Below the pieces are notes generated by a model that worked only from the letters and a program-made list of their open reading frames with translations, was not told the origin of the DNA and did not search any database. This document shows, in pieces, positions 24,591 through 33,481 of a stretch of DNA of 64,000 nucleotides. Source of the DNA: JAOXRU01 sp965247735 (GTDB taxonomy: Bacteria > Bacteroidota > Bacteroidia > Flavobacteriales > Flavobacteriaceae); NCBI GenBank assembly GCA_965247735.1, contig CBDFHN010000002.1, forward strand, positions 3,348,001 to 3,412,000, read 5' to 3'. Position 1 is the stretch's first letter. Every line of letters begins with the position of its first letter. A program made the translations under genes and the position numbers.

Positions 24591-25454
24591 ATGAAAAAAG
24601 TAGTTTTAGGTTTAATCCTTTTGTCAGGTATTTATAGTGGTATATCTCAGGAGGCAAACAAAGAAGAAGCTCCAAAAGAAGGATGGAAGAAAACTGGAAA
24701 TATCAGTTTGTTATTCAACCAGTCTTCATTTAATGATTCTTGGCAAGCTGGTGGAACATCTAGTGTAGCAGGAAATCTTGGACTTAATTATGATTTTAAT
24801 TATTCAAAAGATGATATTACTTGGGATAATAAAATTATTGCAGCTTATGGTGTGAGCAAGTTAGACGATGCAGATTTTAAAAAAACTGATGATAGGTTTG
24901 AGTTTAACTCTATTTTAGGTAAAAAAGCAAAAGGATTTTGGTATTATTCTACGTTTTTTAATCTAAAAACACAGTTAGATGTTGGTGATGCTGAAGATGC
25001 TGATGGTAATTTGGTAAGAAATTCTCATATGTTTTCTCCAGGGTATTTTCAATTAGGTCTTGGTATGTTATGGAAAAAAAGCGATAACCTAAAAGTGAAT
25101 ATTGCTCCAGCAACATCAAAATTAGTTTTGGTTCATGATGAGTTTACTGTTGCAGGACCATCTTTTGGTGTAGAGCAAGGAGAAACAACAAGGTTTGAAT
25201 TTGGTGCAGCTTTAGGAGCATATTATAAGTGCGAAGTAATGAAGAATGTTTCTTTTGAGCATATCCTAAGTTTGTATTCTAACTATTTGGAAGATCCACA
25301 AAATGTTGATGTTGATTTCACCTTTAATATAGTGATGAAAGTTAATAAGTACTTGTCTGCTAATTTTACATTACAGACTATATATGATGATAATGCAGTA
25401 TCTAGACTTCAAGTAAAAGAAGTTTTTGGAGCAGGTGTTAATGTTGCTTTCTAG
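24591..25454 (+). CDS. DUF3078-family secreted protein
   Basis: A 287-residue secreted protein with a signal peptide (MKKVVLGLILLSGIYSGISQ). The body has alternating beta strands with NQSSFNDSWQAGGTSSVAGN near the start, and is probably an outer-membrane barrel of the DUF3078 family; the function is unknown. The start at 24591 was chosen for its signal peptide. A strong terminator follows 26 bp after the stop. Confidence 0.8.
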   Translation: MKKVVLGLILLSGIYSGISQEANKEEAPKEGWKKTGNISLLFNQSSFNDSWQAGGTSSVAGNLGLNYDFNYSKDDITWDNKIIAAYGVSKLDDADFKKTDDRFEFNSILGKKAKGFWYYSTFFNLKTQLDVGDAEDADGNLVRNSHMFSPGYFQLGLGMLWKKSDNLKVNIAPATSKLVLVHDEFTVAGPSFGVEQGETTRFEFGAALGAYYKCEVMKNVSFEHILSLYSNYLEDPQNVDVDFTFNIVMKVNKYLSANFTLQTIYDDNAVSRLQVKEVFGAGVNVAF

Positions 25455-25480
25455 GTAAAATTCAGAAAACAGATAATTAA

Positions 25481-25520
25481 AAAAAAACGGTTATCAGAAT
25501 ATTCTGGTAACCGTTTTTTT
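25481..25520 (+). terminator. strong intrinsic terminator after the DUF3078 gene
   Basis: Long stem AAAAAAACGGTTA-C/T-CAGAAT / ATTCTGGTAACCGTTTTTTT with one mismatch and a seven-base T-run. It may work in both directions. Confidence 0.88.
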
Positions 25521-25530
25521 GATTTTCATT

Positions 25531-25607
25531 GCGCAAGGGATAGCAGCGGCATCCTTTTTTTAGTTTAAAAAAGATATAGCGTATAGCCCGACCTTTTTTG
25601 GTTGCGC
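25531..25607 (+). ncRNA. candidate structured RNA (Flavo-1-like?)
   Basis: The segment begins GCGCAAGGGATAGCAGCGG and ends with TTGCGC; the terminal GCGCAA/TTGCGC can close a 6-bp stem, with GGAT/ATCC inside, an AGTTTAAAAAAGATATAGC linker and the GTATAGCCCGACC arm. Similar GC-rich, AGCCCG-containing segments lie between genes in many flavobacteria; I think of the Flavo-1 motif but cannot confirm. It lies between convergent genes. Confidence 0.35.
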
Positions 25608-25623
25608 CCAAATAAGAATACTG

Positions 25624-26838
25624 CTATTGGTATTCGTCTAAATTTTCTGGATATAAGAAGTTATTGTATGGGAAACGGGTAACATGTATGTTACGCACCG
25701 CTTGATACACTCTGATCCTAAACTCGTCCAAATTGTCTTTTTCTGTAGCGGAAATAAACAAGACATTATCTCCTACTTTTTGCATCCAAGTTTGTTTCCA
25801 CTCTTCTATAGTATAGTGTTGTGAAGTCCTTTCAGTGATAAGATCATCTTCATCAATAGTTTCGTGAGTAAAGTTATCTATCTTATTAAACACAATAAGC
25901 GTTGACTTGTCCGAACATTTAATTTCGTCTAATATTTTGTTTACCGATTCGATATGGTCTTCAAAATTCGGATGAGATATGTCCACTATATGAAGTAATA
26001 AATCGGCTTCCCGAACTTCGTCTAGAGTACTTTTAAAACTTTCTACCAATTGGGTAGGTAATTTTCTAATAAAACCTACTGTATCGCTTAATAGAAATGG
26101 GAGATTACCAATAACTACTTTTCGTACAGTTGTATCTAGGGTTGCAAAAAGTTTATTTTCTGCAAAAACCTCACTTTTACTGATCACATTCATTAAGGTA
26201 GACTTACCAACATTGGTATAGCCTACAAGAGCAACCCTGATCATAGAACCTCGATTGCTACGTTGGGTTTCCATTTGCCGGTCTATTTTCTTAAGCTTGT
26301 TATTAAGAAGCGCAATACGATCTCTAATGATACGTCTATCTGTTTCTATCTCTGTTTCACCAGGCCCACGCATACCAATACCTCCACGTTGGCGCTCAAG
26401 GTGTGTCCATAATCCTGTAAGACGTGGTAGTAAGTATTTGTATTGTGCTAACTCTACCTGAGTACGAGCATAGCTTGTTTGTGCACGTTGTGCAAAAATA
26501 TCTAATATTAGTGTGGTTCTATCTACTATTTTACGTTCTAGAATTTTTTCAATATTACGTTGCTGCCCTGGAGAAAGCTCATCATCAAAGATTAATGTTC
26601 CAATATCGTTTTCCTCAACATATGTTTTTATCTCTTCAATCTTACCCGTACCGATATAGGTTTTTGGATTTGCAATATCCATACGTTGTGTAAAACGTTT
26701 TATTGCTTCACCACCAGCCGTAAAAGTTAAAAATTCTAATTCGTCTAGATACTCATTTACCTTTTCTTCATTCTGAGTCCTTGTAATTACACCTATTAGG
26801 ACAGCTCTTTCGTAATCTATTGTTTTTTTCTCTAGCAT
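25624..26838 (-). CDS. hflX: ribosome-associated GTPase HflX
   Basis: A 404-residue HflX: N-terminal nucleotide-binding domain (to about 190) with GTGKIEEIKTYVEE, the connecting coiled-coil (GGIGMRGPGETEIETDRR), then a GTPase domain with G1 GYTNVGKST, G3 DTVGFIRKLP, G4 NKID and G5 SATEKDN. HflX splits stalled or stressed ribosomes. Start at ATG 26838; convergent with the DUF3078 gene. Confidence 0.96.
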   Translation of the reverse strand: MLEKKTIDYERAVLIGVITRTQNEEKVNEYLDELEFLTFTAGGEAIKRFTQRMDIANPKTYIGTGKIEEIKTYVEENDIGTLIFDDELSPGQQRNIEKILERKIVDRTTLILDIFAQRAQTSYARTQVELAQYKYLLPRLTGLWTHLERQRGGIGMRGPGETEIETDRRIIRDRIALLNNKLKKIDRQMETQRSNRGSMIRVALVGYTNVGKSTLMNVISKSEVFAENKLFATLDTTVRKVVIGNLPFLLSDTVGFIRKLPTQLVESFKSTLDEVREADLLLHIVDISHPNFEDHIESVNKILDEIKCSDKSTLIVFNKIDNFTHETIDEDDLITERTSQHYTIEEWKQTWMQKVGDNVLFISATEKDNLDEFRIRVYQAVRNIHVTRFPYNNFLYPENLDEYQ

Positions 26839-27248
26839 TCGTTTTGTTAAGTTACAAATTTAAGCATTAGCAATTTAATACCCTAGTAATTATAACGATG
26901 TGATGAAATGCGTACTGGTCTCTTGGTTTTTTGTCTTTTCTGTCAAATTTGTGTTTTTCTTGATTGTTTTTGATGTTTATTCAATTTTGCCAATGTTTTT
27001 AATCGGATTAAAAAACCGTTAATCGGATTTATTGTTTTTATTTTATCCGTATATTGAATTTAATATCATTTATAGTGTTTTTAATGAGCCTATTATTAGA
27101 TATATTTGAGTCTTATAGGTTCTAAAAAAGTATTTTTTTGCTCAGTATCATAAAAAATAGCGTATTTCAACGATTAAATAGGTATTTAAACGGATATAAC
27201 TTGTATTTGGTCGTAGATTTGTCCTAAGAAATTAAAACATCATCCCAC
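26839..27248. other. intergenic region before the first subtilase
   Basis: A 410-bp AT-rich region. It holds two copies of TTAATCGGATT (26999-27009 and 27019-27029, period 20 bp), and TATATTTG (27101-27108) and TAGATTTG (27214-27221), either of which could be the -7 element of the subtilase gene. No open frame of note. Confidence 0.55.
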
Positions 27249-29348
27249 ATGTTAGTAGCAATTTTTAATAATAGAGTACTTCAAAGAATATTAGTTCTTG
27301 TATTCGTTTTTGCTTTTAGTTATGCAACTGCACAAACTAAGAATGAGCAGAAAAGGTTACAAAAAAATAGTAATAGAATAGCATTAGCTTCTTTTTCAAA
27401 AGCATTGAAAGTAAAAATGACCTCAGAAAAGGATTTTGCGATTAAGTTGGCAAAAAGAAATGGTTGGGAAATAACGAAGAGAATGGAAGATGGTTCTTTT
27501 TACGAATTGCAACGTATAGGGTCAGATGGAACACCAATTTATTACACGACTGCTTCATCGCCAATGTCTAGTACCTCTAGAGCAAACACATTACATACTA
27601 ATGGCGTTTTGGACTTAGGAATTAATGGGGAAAACATGAATATTGGATTATGGGATCAAGGTGTTGTATATACAGAACACCAGGAATTTGATACTAGAAT
27701 TGATATCGGTGATTATAATGCAGATAAAAAGAATAATGGGCATGCTACACATATTGCAGGTATTATGGTTGCTTCTGGTGTTAGAGAAGATGCCAAAGGA
27801 ATTGCTCCTAAAGCGACAGTAACAAGCTACAACTGGAACTCTGATAGAGCTGAGGTTGCTGCTGCTGCTGCTAACGGAATGTTAGTTTCAAATCATTCAT
27901 ACAGCGTAGGTGTTAATTCTATTAGCGATTGGTATTTTGGAGCTTATGTTGATGATGCAAGAGATTGGGATAAAATTATGTACAATGCTCCTTATTACTT
28001 AGCAGTAATTGCTGCGGGTAATGCACAAAAAAAAGGATATAATGAAAGTCCAGTTTTTGGAACTGCTGCCGAAAGTTATGATCTAATTGCTGGTTTTGCA
28101 CTGTCTAAAAATTCAATAACTGTAGGAGCTGCTCAAAATATTGAAGTAAATACTAATGGAGATTTTATAAACGCACAAATGACGAAGTTTTCTAGTTATG
28201 GTCCAACAGATGATGGGCGTATTAAGCCAGATATAGTTAGCCTTGGAAAAAGAGTACTTTCTACATATACAAACGGTAAGGATGTATATAGAACTTCTTC
28301 AGGAACATCTATAGCTGCCCCTGGTGTTGCTGCTTCCCTAACATTATTACAACAATATAACAAAGAATTAAACAATAGCTATTTAAAAGCAGCTACAATA
28401 AAAGGATTGGCATTACACACTGCCGATAATATTGGCGCAAAGCCAGGACCTTCTCCAAAATCTGGATGGGGACTAATTAATGCTAAAGCTGCTGCAGAAG
28501 CAATAACTAATGATGGTAAAACAACTGTTGTTGAAGAATTGACATTAGAGAACCAAGCTGAGTATACTTTTACTGTTGTTTCAGATGGAACCAACCCATT
28601 AATGGCATCAATTTCTTGGACAGATCTAGCTGGTACCGAAGTTAAAAGTAAGCTTAACAGTGCTGAAGTTGCCTTAGTAAACGATTTGGATATTAGAATT
28701 ATTAAAAACGAAGAAACGTTTTTCCCTTGGAAATTAAAACTCTCTCAATTAGACAATGGTGCTGTTAAAGGTGATAATGTTGTTGATCCTTTTGAAAAAG
28801 TAAGAGTAGATAATGCTTCTGGTACCTATCAGATAATTATAACACATAAAGGAAATTTAAAATCTGATCGTCAAAACTTTTCAATCATAGTTACTGGAGT
28901 TCAAAACAAGATAGATAAAGAAATAGAAGAAGTTGTAGATGAAGTAATTGAAGAGGAAGTAATTGATGAAGAGGTTATTAATGAGGAAATTATTGAAGAA
29001 GAAATAGAAGATAAAATTGAAGAAGAAGTTATTGAGGAAGAAATTATTGATGAAGAAGTTGATAATAATAATGAAGATGATACCATAGAAGAAGAGATTA
29101 AAGACATTTCAAATAGCAGAAGAATCAGTGTTTATCCAAATCCCAGTACAGACTATATCAAAGTTGCTGTTGATACAGATGCGAATGATTTTAACTACCA
29201 AATAGTTAATATTTCAGGTATAATGATTGGCGCTAATAAATTGGGAAGCGACAAAACAATTAATGTTAGCAATTATAAAACAGGTCTTTATATTCTAATA
29301 GTAAGTGGAAATGGAATAATTACAAAAACAAAATTCTTTAAAAACTAA
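27249..29348 (+). CDS. secreted S8 serine peptidase with T9SS sorting domain (paralogue 1)
   Basis: A 699-residue secreted subtilase. Signal peptide to about residue 29 (FSYATAQ), N-terminal propeptide-like region to ~125, S8 catalytic domain with Asp136 (GLWDQG), His165 (NGHATHIAG), Asn258 (AAGNA) and Ser354 (GTSIAAPG), then a beta-sandwich domain (about 430-550). Residues about 555-620 form an extreme Glu/Asp/Ile/Val-rich repeat, and the last ~75 residues (SVYPNPSTDYIKV onward) are a type A sorting domain for the type IX secretion system. A paralogue lies 1.4 kb downstream. Confidence 0.93.
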   Translation: MLVAIFNNRVLQRILVLVFVFAFSYATAQTKNEQKRLQKNSNRIALASFSKALKVKMTSEKDFAIKLAKRNGWEITKRMEDGSFYELQRIGSDGTPIYYTTASSPMSSTSRANTLHTNGVLDLGINGENMNIGLWDQGVVYTEHQEFDTRIDIGDYNADKKNNGHATHIAGIMVASGVREDAKGIAPKATVTSYNWNSDRAEVAAAAANGMLVSNHSYSVGVNSISDWYFGAYVDDARDWDKIMYNAPYYLAVIAAGNAQKKGYNESPVFGTAAESYDLIAGFALSKNSITVGAAQNIEVNTNGDFINAQMTKFSSYGPTDDGRIKPDIVSLGKRVLSTYTNGKDVYRTSSGTSIAAPGVAASLTLLQQYNKELNNSYLKAATIKGLALHTADNIGAKPGPSPKSGWGLINAKAAAEAITNDGKTTVVEELTLENQAEYTFTVVSDGTNPLMASISWTDLAGTEVKSKLNSAEVALVNDLDIRIIKNEETFFPWKLKLSQLDNGAVKGDNVVDPFEKVRVDNASGTYQIIITHKGNLKSDRQNFSIIVTGVQNKIDKEIEEVVDEVIEEEVIDEEVINEEIIEEEIEDKIEEEVIEEEIIDEEVDNNNEDDTIEEEIKDISNSRRISVYPNPSTDYIKVAVDTDANDFNYQIVNISGIMIGANKLGSDKTINVSNYKTGLYILIVSGNGIITKTKFFKN

Positions 29349-29736
29349 AAAATAAGAGTAAACAATATAATGATGTATTCATAACCCTCAACTCCCAACC
29401 TTTTAAAAAAATAGAGTACCCTCTTTTTAGTCCCCCAGACGACCTCCCATACCTAAAATAAAGACAAGCAATTAGAATGTCTTTAACCACAAAAAAATCC
29501 TCGAAGAATTTTCTTCGGGGATTTTTTATTCTCACTAGTGGGTTTAATTCTCCAAGACTTGTCCCGAAGTGAAAAATATTTTTGAAGGAATAGCTCGCAT
29601 ACTTGGGTCAAGATTGTTGGTTAAAAATAGTGTTGAAAAAATGCTTTTATAGCGCAATGTTTGTGTCTACTAAGTCGAATATGTATTTTTGAAGTTAAGA
29701 ATGTTGTTTTTTGATATAAAAAACAACAAAAATAAT
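29349..29736. other. intergenic region with terminator between subtilase 1 and the EEP-family gene
   Basis: 388 bp. Apart from the hairpin at 29491-29527 it shows no gene or repeat; A/T-rich with several stops in every frame. Confidence 0.55.
29491..29527 (+). terminator. intrinsic terminator
   Basis: Stem AAAAAAATCCTCGAAGA with TTCTTCGGGGATTTTTT, one G-T pair, tight loop and T-run. It lies 143 bp after the subtilase stop. Confidence 0.75.
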
Positions 29737-30693
29737 ATGATAATGAGCCAAACAAATATACACACCATTGCTTTTTATAATCTAGAAAACCTGTTTGATA
29801 CTAAAGATGATAAAAAGACTCTGGACGATGATTTTACTCCAAAAGGGTTCAAAAATTGGAATAAAAAGAGATACCATAAAAAGCTGTATAAATTGGGTAG
29901 AGCAATTAGTAATGTAGGTACTGATGTTTCAAAAGAACTGCCTGTTATTGTTGGTGTTGCTGAAATAGAAAACAAAAGAGTTTTAAAAGACTTAATCAAA
30001 TCAAAACATTTAAAAGATACTGATTATGATATTGTACATTTTGATTCTCCAGATGAAAGAGGAATTGATACGGGAATGTTGTATCAGAAAAAAAAATTTA
30101 AAATAAATAAGGCTGAACAAGTACCATTAATTCTAATAGAGGACAATGGAGTTCGGGATTTTACCAGAGATATTTTATATGTTGATGGCGAACTTAACGG
30201 AGAAAGAATACATGTTTTTGTAAACCATTGGCCATCCAGAAGATCAGGCAACGATGTTACCGCTGTAAAAAGAATGATGGCAGCACAAGTATTGGCTAGT
30301 AAAATAGAGGCAATAGAGGCCGTAGAAAGCGATGCTACATTTATTATTATGGGAGACTTTAATGACGATCCTTTTTCTGCAAGTATAAAAGAGGGATTGA
30401 TGTCACCGCAGCTATACAATCCTATGGAAAAATTACTATCTCCTTACCAAGGCAGTGCCAATTATAAAGGCAAATGGAGTCTCTTTGACCAGATTATTCT
30501 TTCTCACAACCTTTTTGATACTCAAAAAGGTACACATAGCTTTGCTCATGCTGATATCTTTAATAAACGTTTTTTAGCCGAATGGGAAGGACGTTACAAA
30601 GGCAACCCGTTTAGAACATATGTGGGTAGAAAATATTTGGGAGGATATAGTGACCATTTCCCTGTGTATATACAATTAAAATTAAATTCGTAA
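29737..30693 (+). CDS. endonuclease/exonuclease/phosphatase-family protein
   Basis: A 318-residue protein with the EEP fold: FYNLENLFDTKDD at the start, VIVGVAEIENKRVLKDL (metal-binding Glu), HVFVNHWPSRRSG, FIIMGDFNDDPFS and the terminal GGYSDHFPVYI. Family members cut phosphodiester bonds in nucleic acids or lipids. No signal peptide is seen, so it may act in the cytosol. ATG at 29737 chosen over an upstream TTG; a second ATG lies 6 bp later. Confidence 0.88.
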   Translation: MIMSQTNIHTIAFYNLENLFDTKDDKKTLDDDFTPKGFKNWNKKRYHKKLYKLGRAISNVGTDVSKELPVIVGVAEIENKRVLKDLIKSKHLKDTDYDIVHFDSPDERGIDTGMLYQKKKFKINKAEQVPLILIEDNGVRDFTRDILYVDGELNGERIHVFVNHWPSRRSGNDVTAVKRMMAAQVLASKIEAIEAVESDATFIIMGDFNDDPFSASIKEGLMSPQLYNPMEKLLSPYQGSANYKGKWSLFDQIILSHNLFDTQKGTHSFAHADIFNKRFLAEWEGRYKGNPFRTYVGRKYLGGYSDHFPVYIQLKLNS

Positions 30694-30720
30694 GAAAAGG
30701 ACTATATATTAAATAGGAAA

Positions 30721-30754
30721 TGCATTTCATCGAAAAACTCATGTATTTCATCGA
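30721..30754 (+). promoter_or_regulatory. 13-bp direct repeats upstream of subtilase 2
   Basis: TGCATTTCATCGA (30721-30733) and TGTATTTCATCGA (30742-30754), one mismatch, spaced 21 bp start to start, i.e. two helical turns. This is the geometry of LytTR-type binding sites. Confidence 0.45.
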
Positions 30755-30762
30755 TTACATTT

Positions 30763-30809
30763 ATTTTGTAGGTATATTCGTACAACCAAATCTTATGTAC
30801 CTACAAAAT
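30763..30809 (+). repeat. 12-bp inverted repeat covering the start codon of subtilase 2
   Basis: ATTTTGTAGGTA (30763-30774) and TACCTACAAAAT (30798-30809) are perfectly complementary with a 23-nt loop; the right arm includes the first two bases of the ATG at 30808. It could be an operator or an RNA hairpin that blocks translation. Confidence 0.7.
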
Positions 30810-32739
30810 GAATTCCTTTTTGGCAGCCGCACATGTGCGCAAAATTTTATTGGCAACACTAATTCTTTTTGAGTTTTCTCATGCATTTTCGCAAACACGA
30901 ATGCAGGCAGTAAACGTTCTTGATCAATACAGTGAAGTGAGATTGACTACAATGGCTTCAAAATTTAAACGAGAATCAATTTCAGAAAAAAAGAAAGCTA
31001 TTGCTTTAGCTAAACAGAAGGGTTGGCTTATTTCAGAAAAACTAGAAAACAATAATTTTACAGAATTACAAAGAATTGGTCCAGACGGAACACCTATCTA
31101 TTATATTACTTTAAATAATATGGTAAGAACCACAACAAGGGTTCAAAATATGCAAGATACTAGAATGGTAGATTTTGATCTTGAAGGGCAAGGTATGAAA
31201 ATTGGTGTTTGGGATGGTGGCGTAGCTATGGCAACACATCGCGAATTTGACAATAGGCTTTCTCATGGATCTGGTAATACAAACGTAAATGGACATGCTA
31301 CTCATGTAGCTGGAATACTAATGGCTAAAGGCAAAAGTGATGAGGCTAGAGGAATTGTTCCAAAGGCAAAAGCACTAAGTTACAATTGGTATTTAGATAA
31401 AAATGAGGTTATTGCAGAAGCAGCAAATGGCATGCTTGTGTCTAACCATTCTTATGGAATAAATGCTAAGGCTGTACCAGATTGGTATTTTGGAGCTTAT
31501 ATTTACCAGGCAAAAGATTGGGATGAGATTATGTACAATGCTCCCTATTATTTGGCTGTAATTGCTGCTGGAAATTCGCAAACAGATATATATAATGACA
31601 GTCCAATGTTTAGCGATACAGAATTTAATTATGATTCACTCGTCGGTTTTGCGTTATCAAAAAACGGAATTACTGTTGGTGCTACTCAAAAAACAGATAT
31701 TGGAACTGATGGAACGTTAATAGATGCAAGTATTGCTTCGTTCTCTAGTTTTGGACCATCAGATGAAGGTCGGATAAAACCAGACCTTGTTGGCCATGGA
31801 GTCGGTATCTATTCTGCATTTAATGGCGCTAATGATAGTTATAATTATATCACGGGAACTTCGGCTGCTGCGCCTAGCGTTTCTGGAGTATTGTTATTGC
31901 TTCAAGAATATTATGAAAAAAAAGAAGGTGCTTTTATGAAAGCAGCAACTCTAAAAGGACTAGCGCTACATACAGCCGATGATATAGAAGATGATGGGCC
32001 AGACGGCAAATCTGGATGGGGATTTATAAATGCAAAAAGTGCAATAGAAACAATAAAATATAATGCCGTAAAAAGTACAATTAAAGAATTGACATTAAAT
32101 GCTGGAGAGTCCTATAGTTTAACCGTTACTGCCGAAGAGGCAGCTAACCTTATGGCATCTATATCATGGACAGACCTTCCTGGTAATGCCGTTATTAATA
32201 CGTTAAATAGCACTAGTGCTGCTTTAGTTCATGATTTGGATATTAGAGTTACTCAGGACGAAACTGTTTATAAACCTTGGAAACTCGTTGTAAATCACTT
32301 ATCTAGAGGAGCCGTAAAAGGAGATAATAGTGTAGATCCATTTGAGAAAATTGAAATAAAAAACGCTTCAGGAACCTATACAATAACCGTTAGTCATAAA
32401 GGAGAACTAACAACAGAGCGTCAGAATTTCTCCCTTATTCTTACAGGTATCGATATGGGTATTGCAGCTTATGAAGCAGAACATGGATTAATAAATAATG
32501 AATATCAAGTAAAAGAATTGTCGGTTTTTCCAAACCCAAGCACAGACATAATTTATATAAACAACAATAACCTAGATAGGGCTTCCTATACCATTATAAA
32601 TGCCACAGGTAAAATTGTTATTACTGGAAATTTGCAACGTGATACTGGTATTGATGTGAGCAAATTAACTACTGGAATGTACATTTTAAAGTTAGATAAT
32701 GGCAATGGCAGCAGTACCAAAAAGTTTTACAAAAATTAA
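30808..32739 (+). CDS. secreted S8 serine peptidase with T9SS sorting domain (paralogue 2)
   Basis: A 643-residue subtilase that aligns along its length with the gene at 27249. Signal peptide to ~29 (HAFSQ), catalytic Asp136 (GVWDGG), His163 (NGHATHVAG), Asn256 and Ser352 (GTSAAAPS), beta-sandwich domain, then a type A T9SS sorting domain (VFPNPSTDIIYIN to KFYKN). It lacks the acidic repeat of its paralogue. The start codon lies inside an inverted repeat. The two likely arose by duplication and are separated by the EEP-family gene. Confidence 0.93.
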   Translation: MNSFLAAAHVRKILLATLILFEFSHAFSQTRMQAVNVLDQYSEVRLTTMASKFKRESISEKKKAIALAKQKGWLISEKLENNNFTELQRIGPDGTPIYYITLNNMVRTTTRVQNMQDTRMVDFDLEGQGMKIGVWDGGVAMATHREFDNRLSHGSGNTNVNGHATHVAGILMAKGKSDEARGIVPKAKALSYNWYLDKNEVIAEAANGMLVSNHSYGINAKAVPDWYFGAYIYQAKDWDEIMYNAPYYLAVIAAGNSQTDIYNDSPMFSDTEFNYDSLVGFALSKNGITVGATQKTDIGTDGTLIDASIASFSSFGPSDEGRIKPDLVGHGVGIYSAFNGANDSYNYITGTSAAAPSVSGVLLLLQEYYEKKEGAFMKAATLKGLALHTADDIEDDGPDGKSGWGFINAKSAIETIKYNAVKSTIKELTLNAGESYSLTVTAEEAANLMASISWTDLPGNAVINTLNSTSAALVHDLDIRVTQDETVYKPWKLVVNHLSRGAVKGDNSVDPFEKIEIKNASGTYTITVSHKGELTTERQNFSLILTGIDMGIAAYEAEHGLINNEYQVKELSVFPNPSTDIIYINNNNLDRASYTIINATGKIVITGNLQRDTGIDVSKLTTGMYILKLDNGNGSSTKKFYKN

Positions 32740-32767
32740 GGTAATGGTACGTTAATAGTTGTAGTGA

Positions 32768-33481
32768 TCATACATGTGTAATTTCCGTTTCGCTAAGCAA
32801 TTCTTCATTTTTAAAACGTAAGAGCACTTGTGCAATGGTAATAACATCTTTTTCGCAATAGACTACAATTCTATCAACATCTTTTTCTTTATAAAACACA
32901 TCTTTAACCATGCTCCCATCAATATCATCTTTAGGAGAAGGGATGTCTAAAATTTTTGTCAATAGTTTTAATGAGGTAAAATTTTTATAATCACCAAACT
33001 TCCAAAGCTCCATGGTATCGATATAAGGTATTTCCCAAGGTTTTTTTCCAAATAGATTAAGTTTGTCTGGAAGTGGAATCCGGTTAATAAGGTATCGTCT
33101 AGCAATGTATGGGAAGTCAAATTCTTTGCCATTATGAGCACATAACAATTGATAAGGTTTATTGTAATGTGTTTCTAATAGGTTTTTAAAGTCTTTTAAA
33201 ATTTTATCCTCCGCGCCATAAAAGGTAGTTACTCTAAAATTTCTATTGTCTCCAATAGGTTTAAAAAAACCAACAGAGATACAGACTATTTTTCCAAATT
33301 CTGCCCATATTCCAGCATTTCTATAAAATTCTTCACCTGTAAATTCGTCTTTTCGTTGGTATTTAGATTTATGATCCCATAGCCCTTTCTTCTCATCATC
33401 TAGTTCTGAATAGTTTTCAAATTCAGGAACGGTTTCAATGTCTAAAAATAAAATATGTTCTAATGGAATTTTATCAATCAT
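32768..33481 (-). CDS. 3'-5' exonuclease (DEDD, PolB-like)
   Basis: A 237-residue RNase H-fold exonuclease: ExoI LFLDIETVPE, ExoII LLCAHNGKEFDFPYIARRY, ExoIII VVYCEKDVITIAQV. It fits the predicted PolB-like 3'-5' exonuclease family of Bacteroidota. The last bases of the downstream-lying serine hydrolase gene overlap its start by 4 nt (33478-33481), implying coupled expression. Confidence 0.88.
   Translation of the reverse strand: MIDKIPLEHILFLDIETVPEFENYSELDDEKKGLWDHKSKYQRKDEFTGEEFYRNAGIWAEFGKIVCISVGFFKPIGDNRNFRVTTFYGAEDKILKDFKNLLETHYNKPYQLLCAHNGKEFDFPYIARRYLINRIPLPDKLNLFGKKPWEIPYIDTMELWKFGDYKNFTSLKLLTKILDIPSPKDDIDGSMVKDVFYKEKDVDRIVVYCEKDVITIAQVLLRFKNEELLSETEITHV

Noticed and set aside
26255..26693. 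Plus-strand frames inside hflX
   Set aside because: The minus-strand frame has all GTPase motifs; the others are shadows.
28901..29107. Serine-rich protein on the minus strand
   Set aside because: It is only the complement of the acidic repeat of the subtilase gene.
29338..29535. Small minus-strand gene after subtilase 1
   Set aside because: No family features; it overlaps a clear terminator hairpin.
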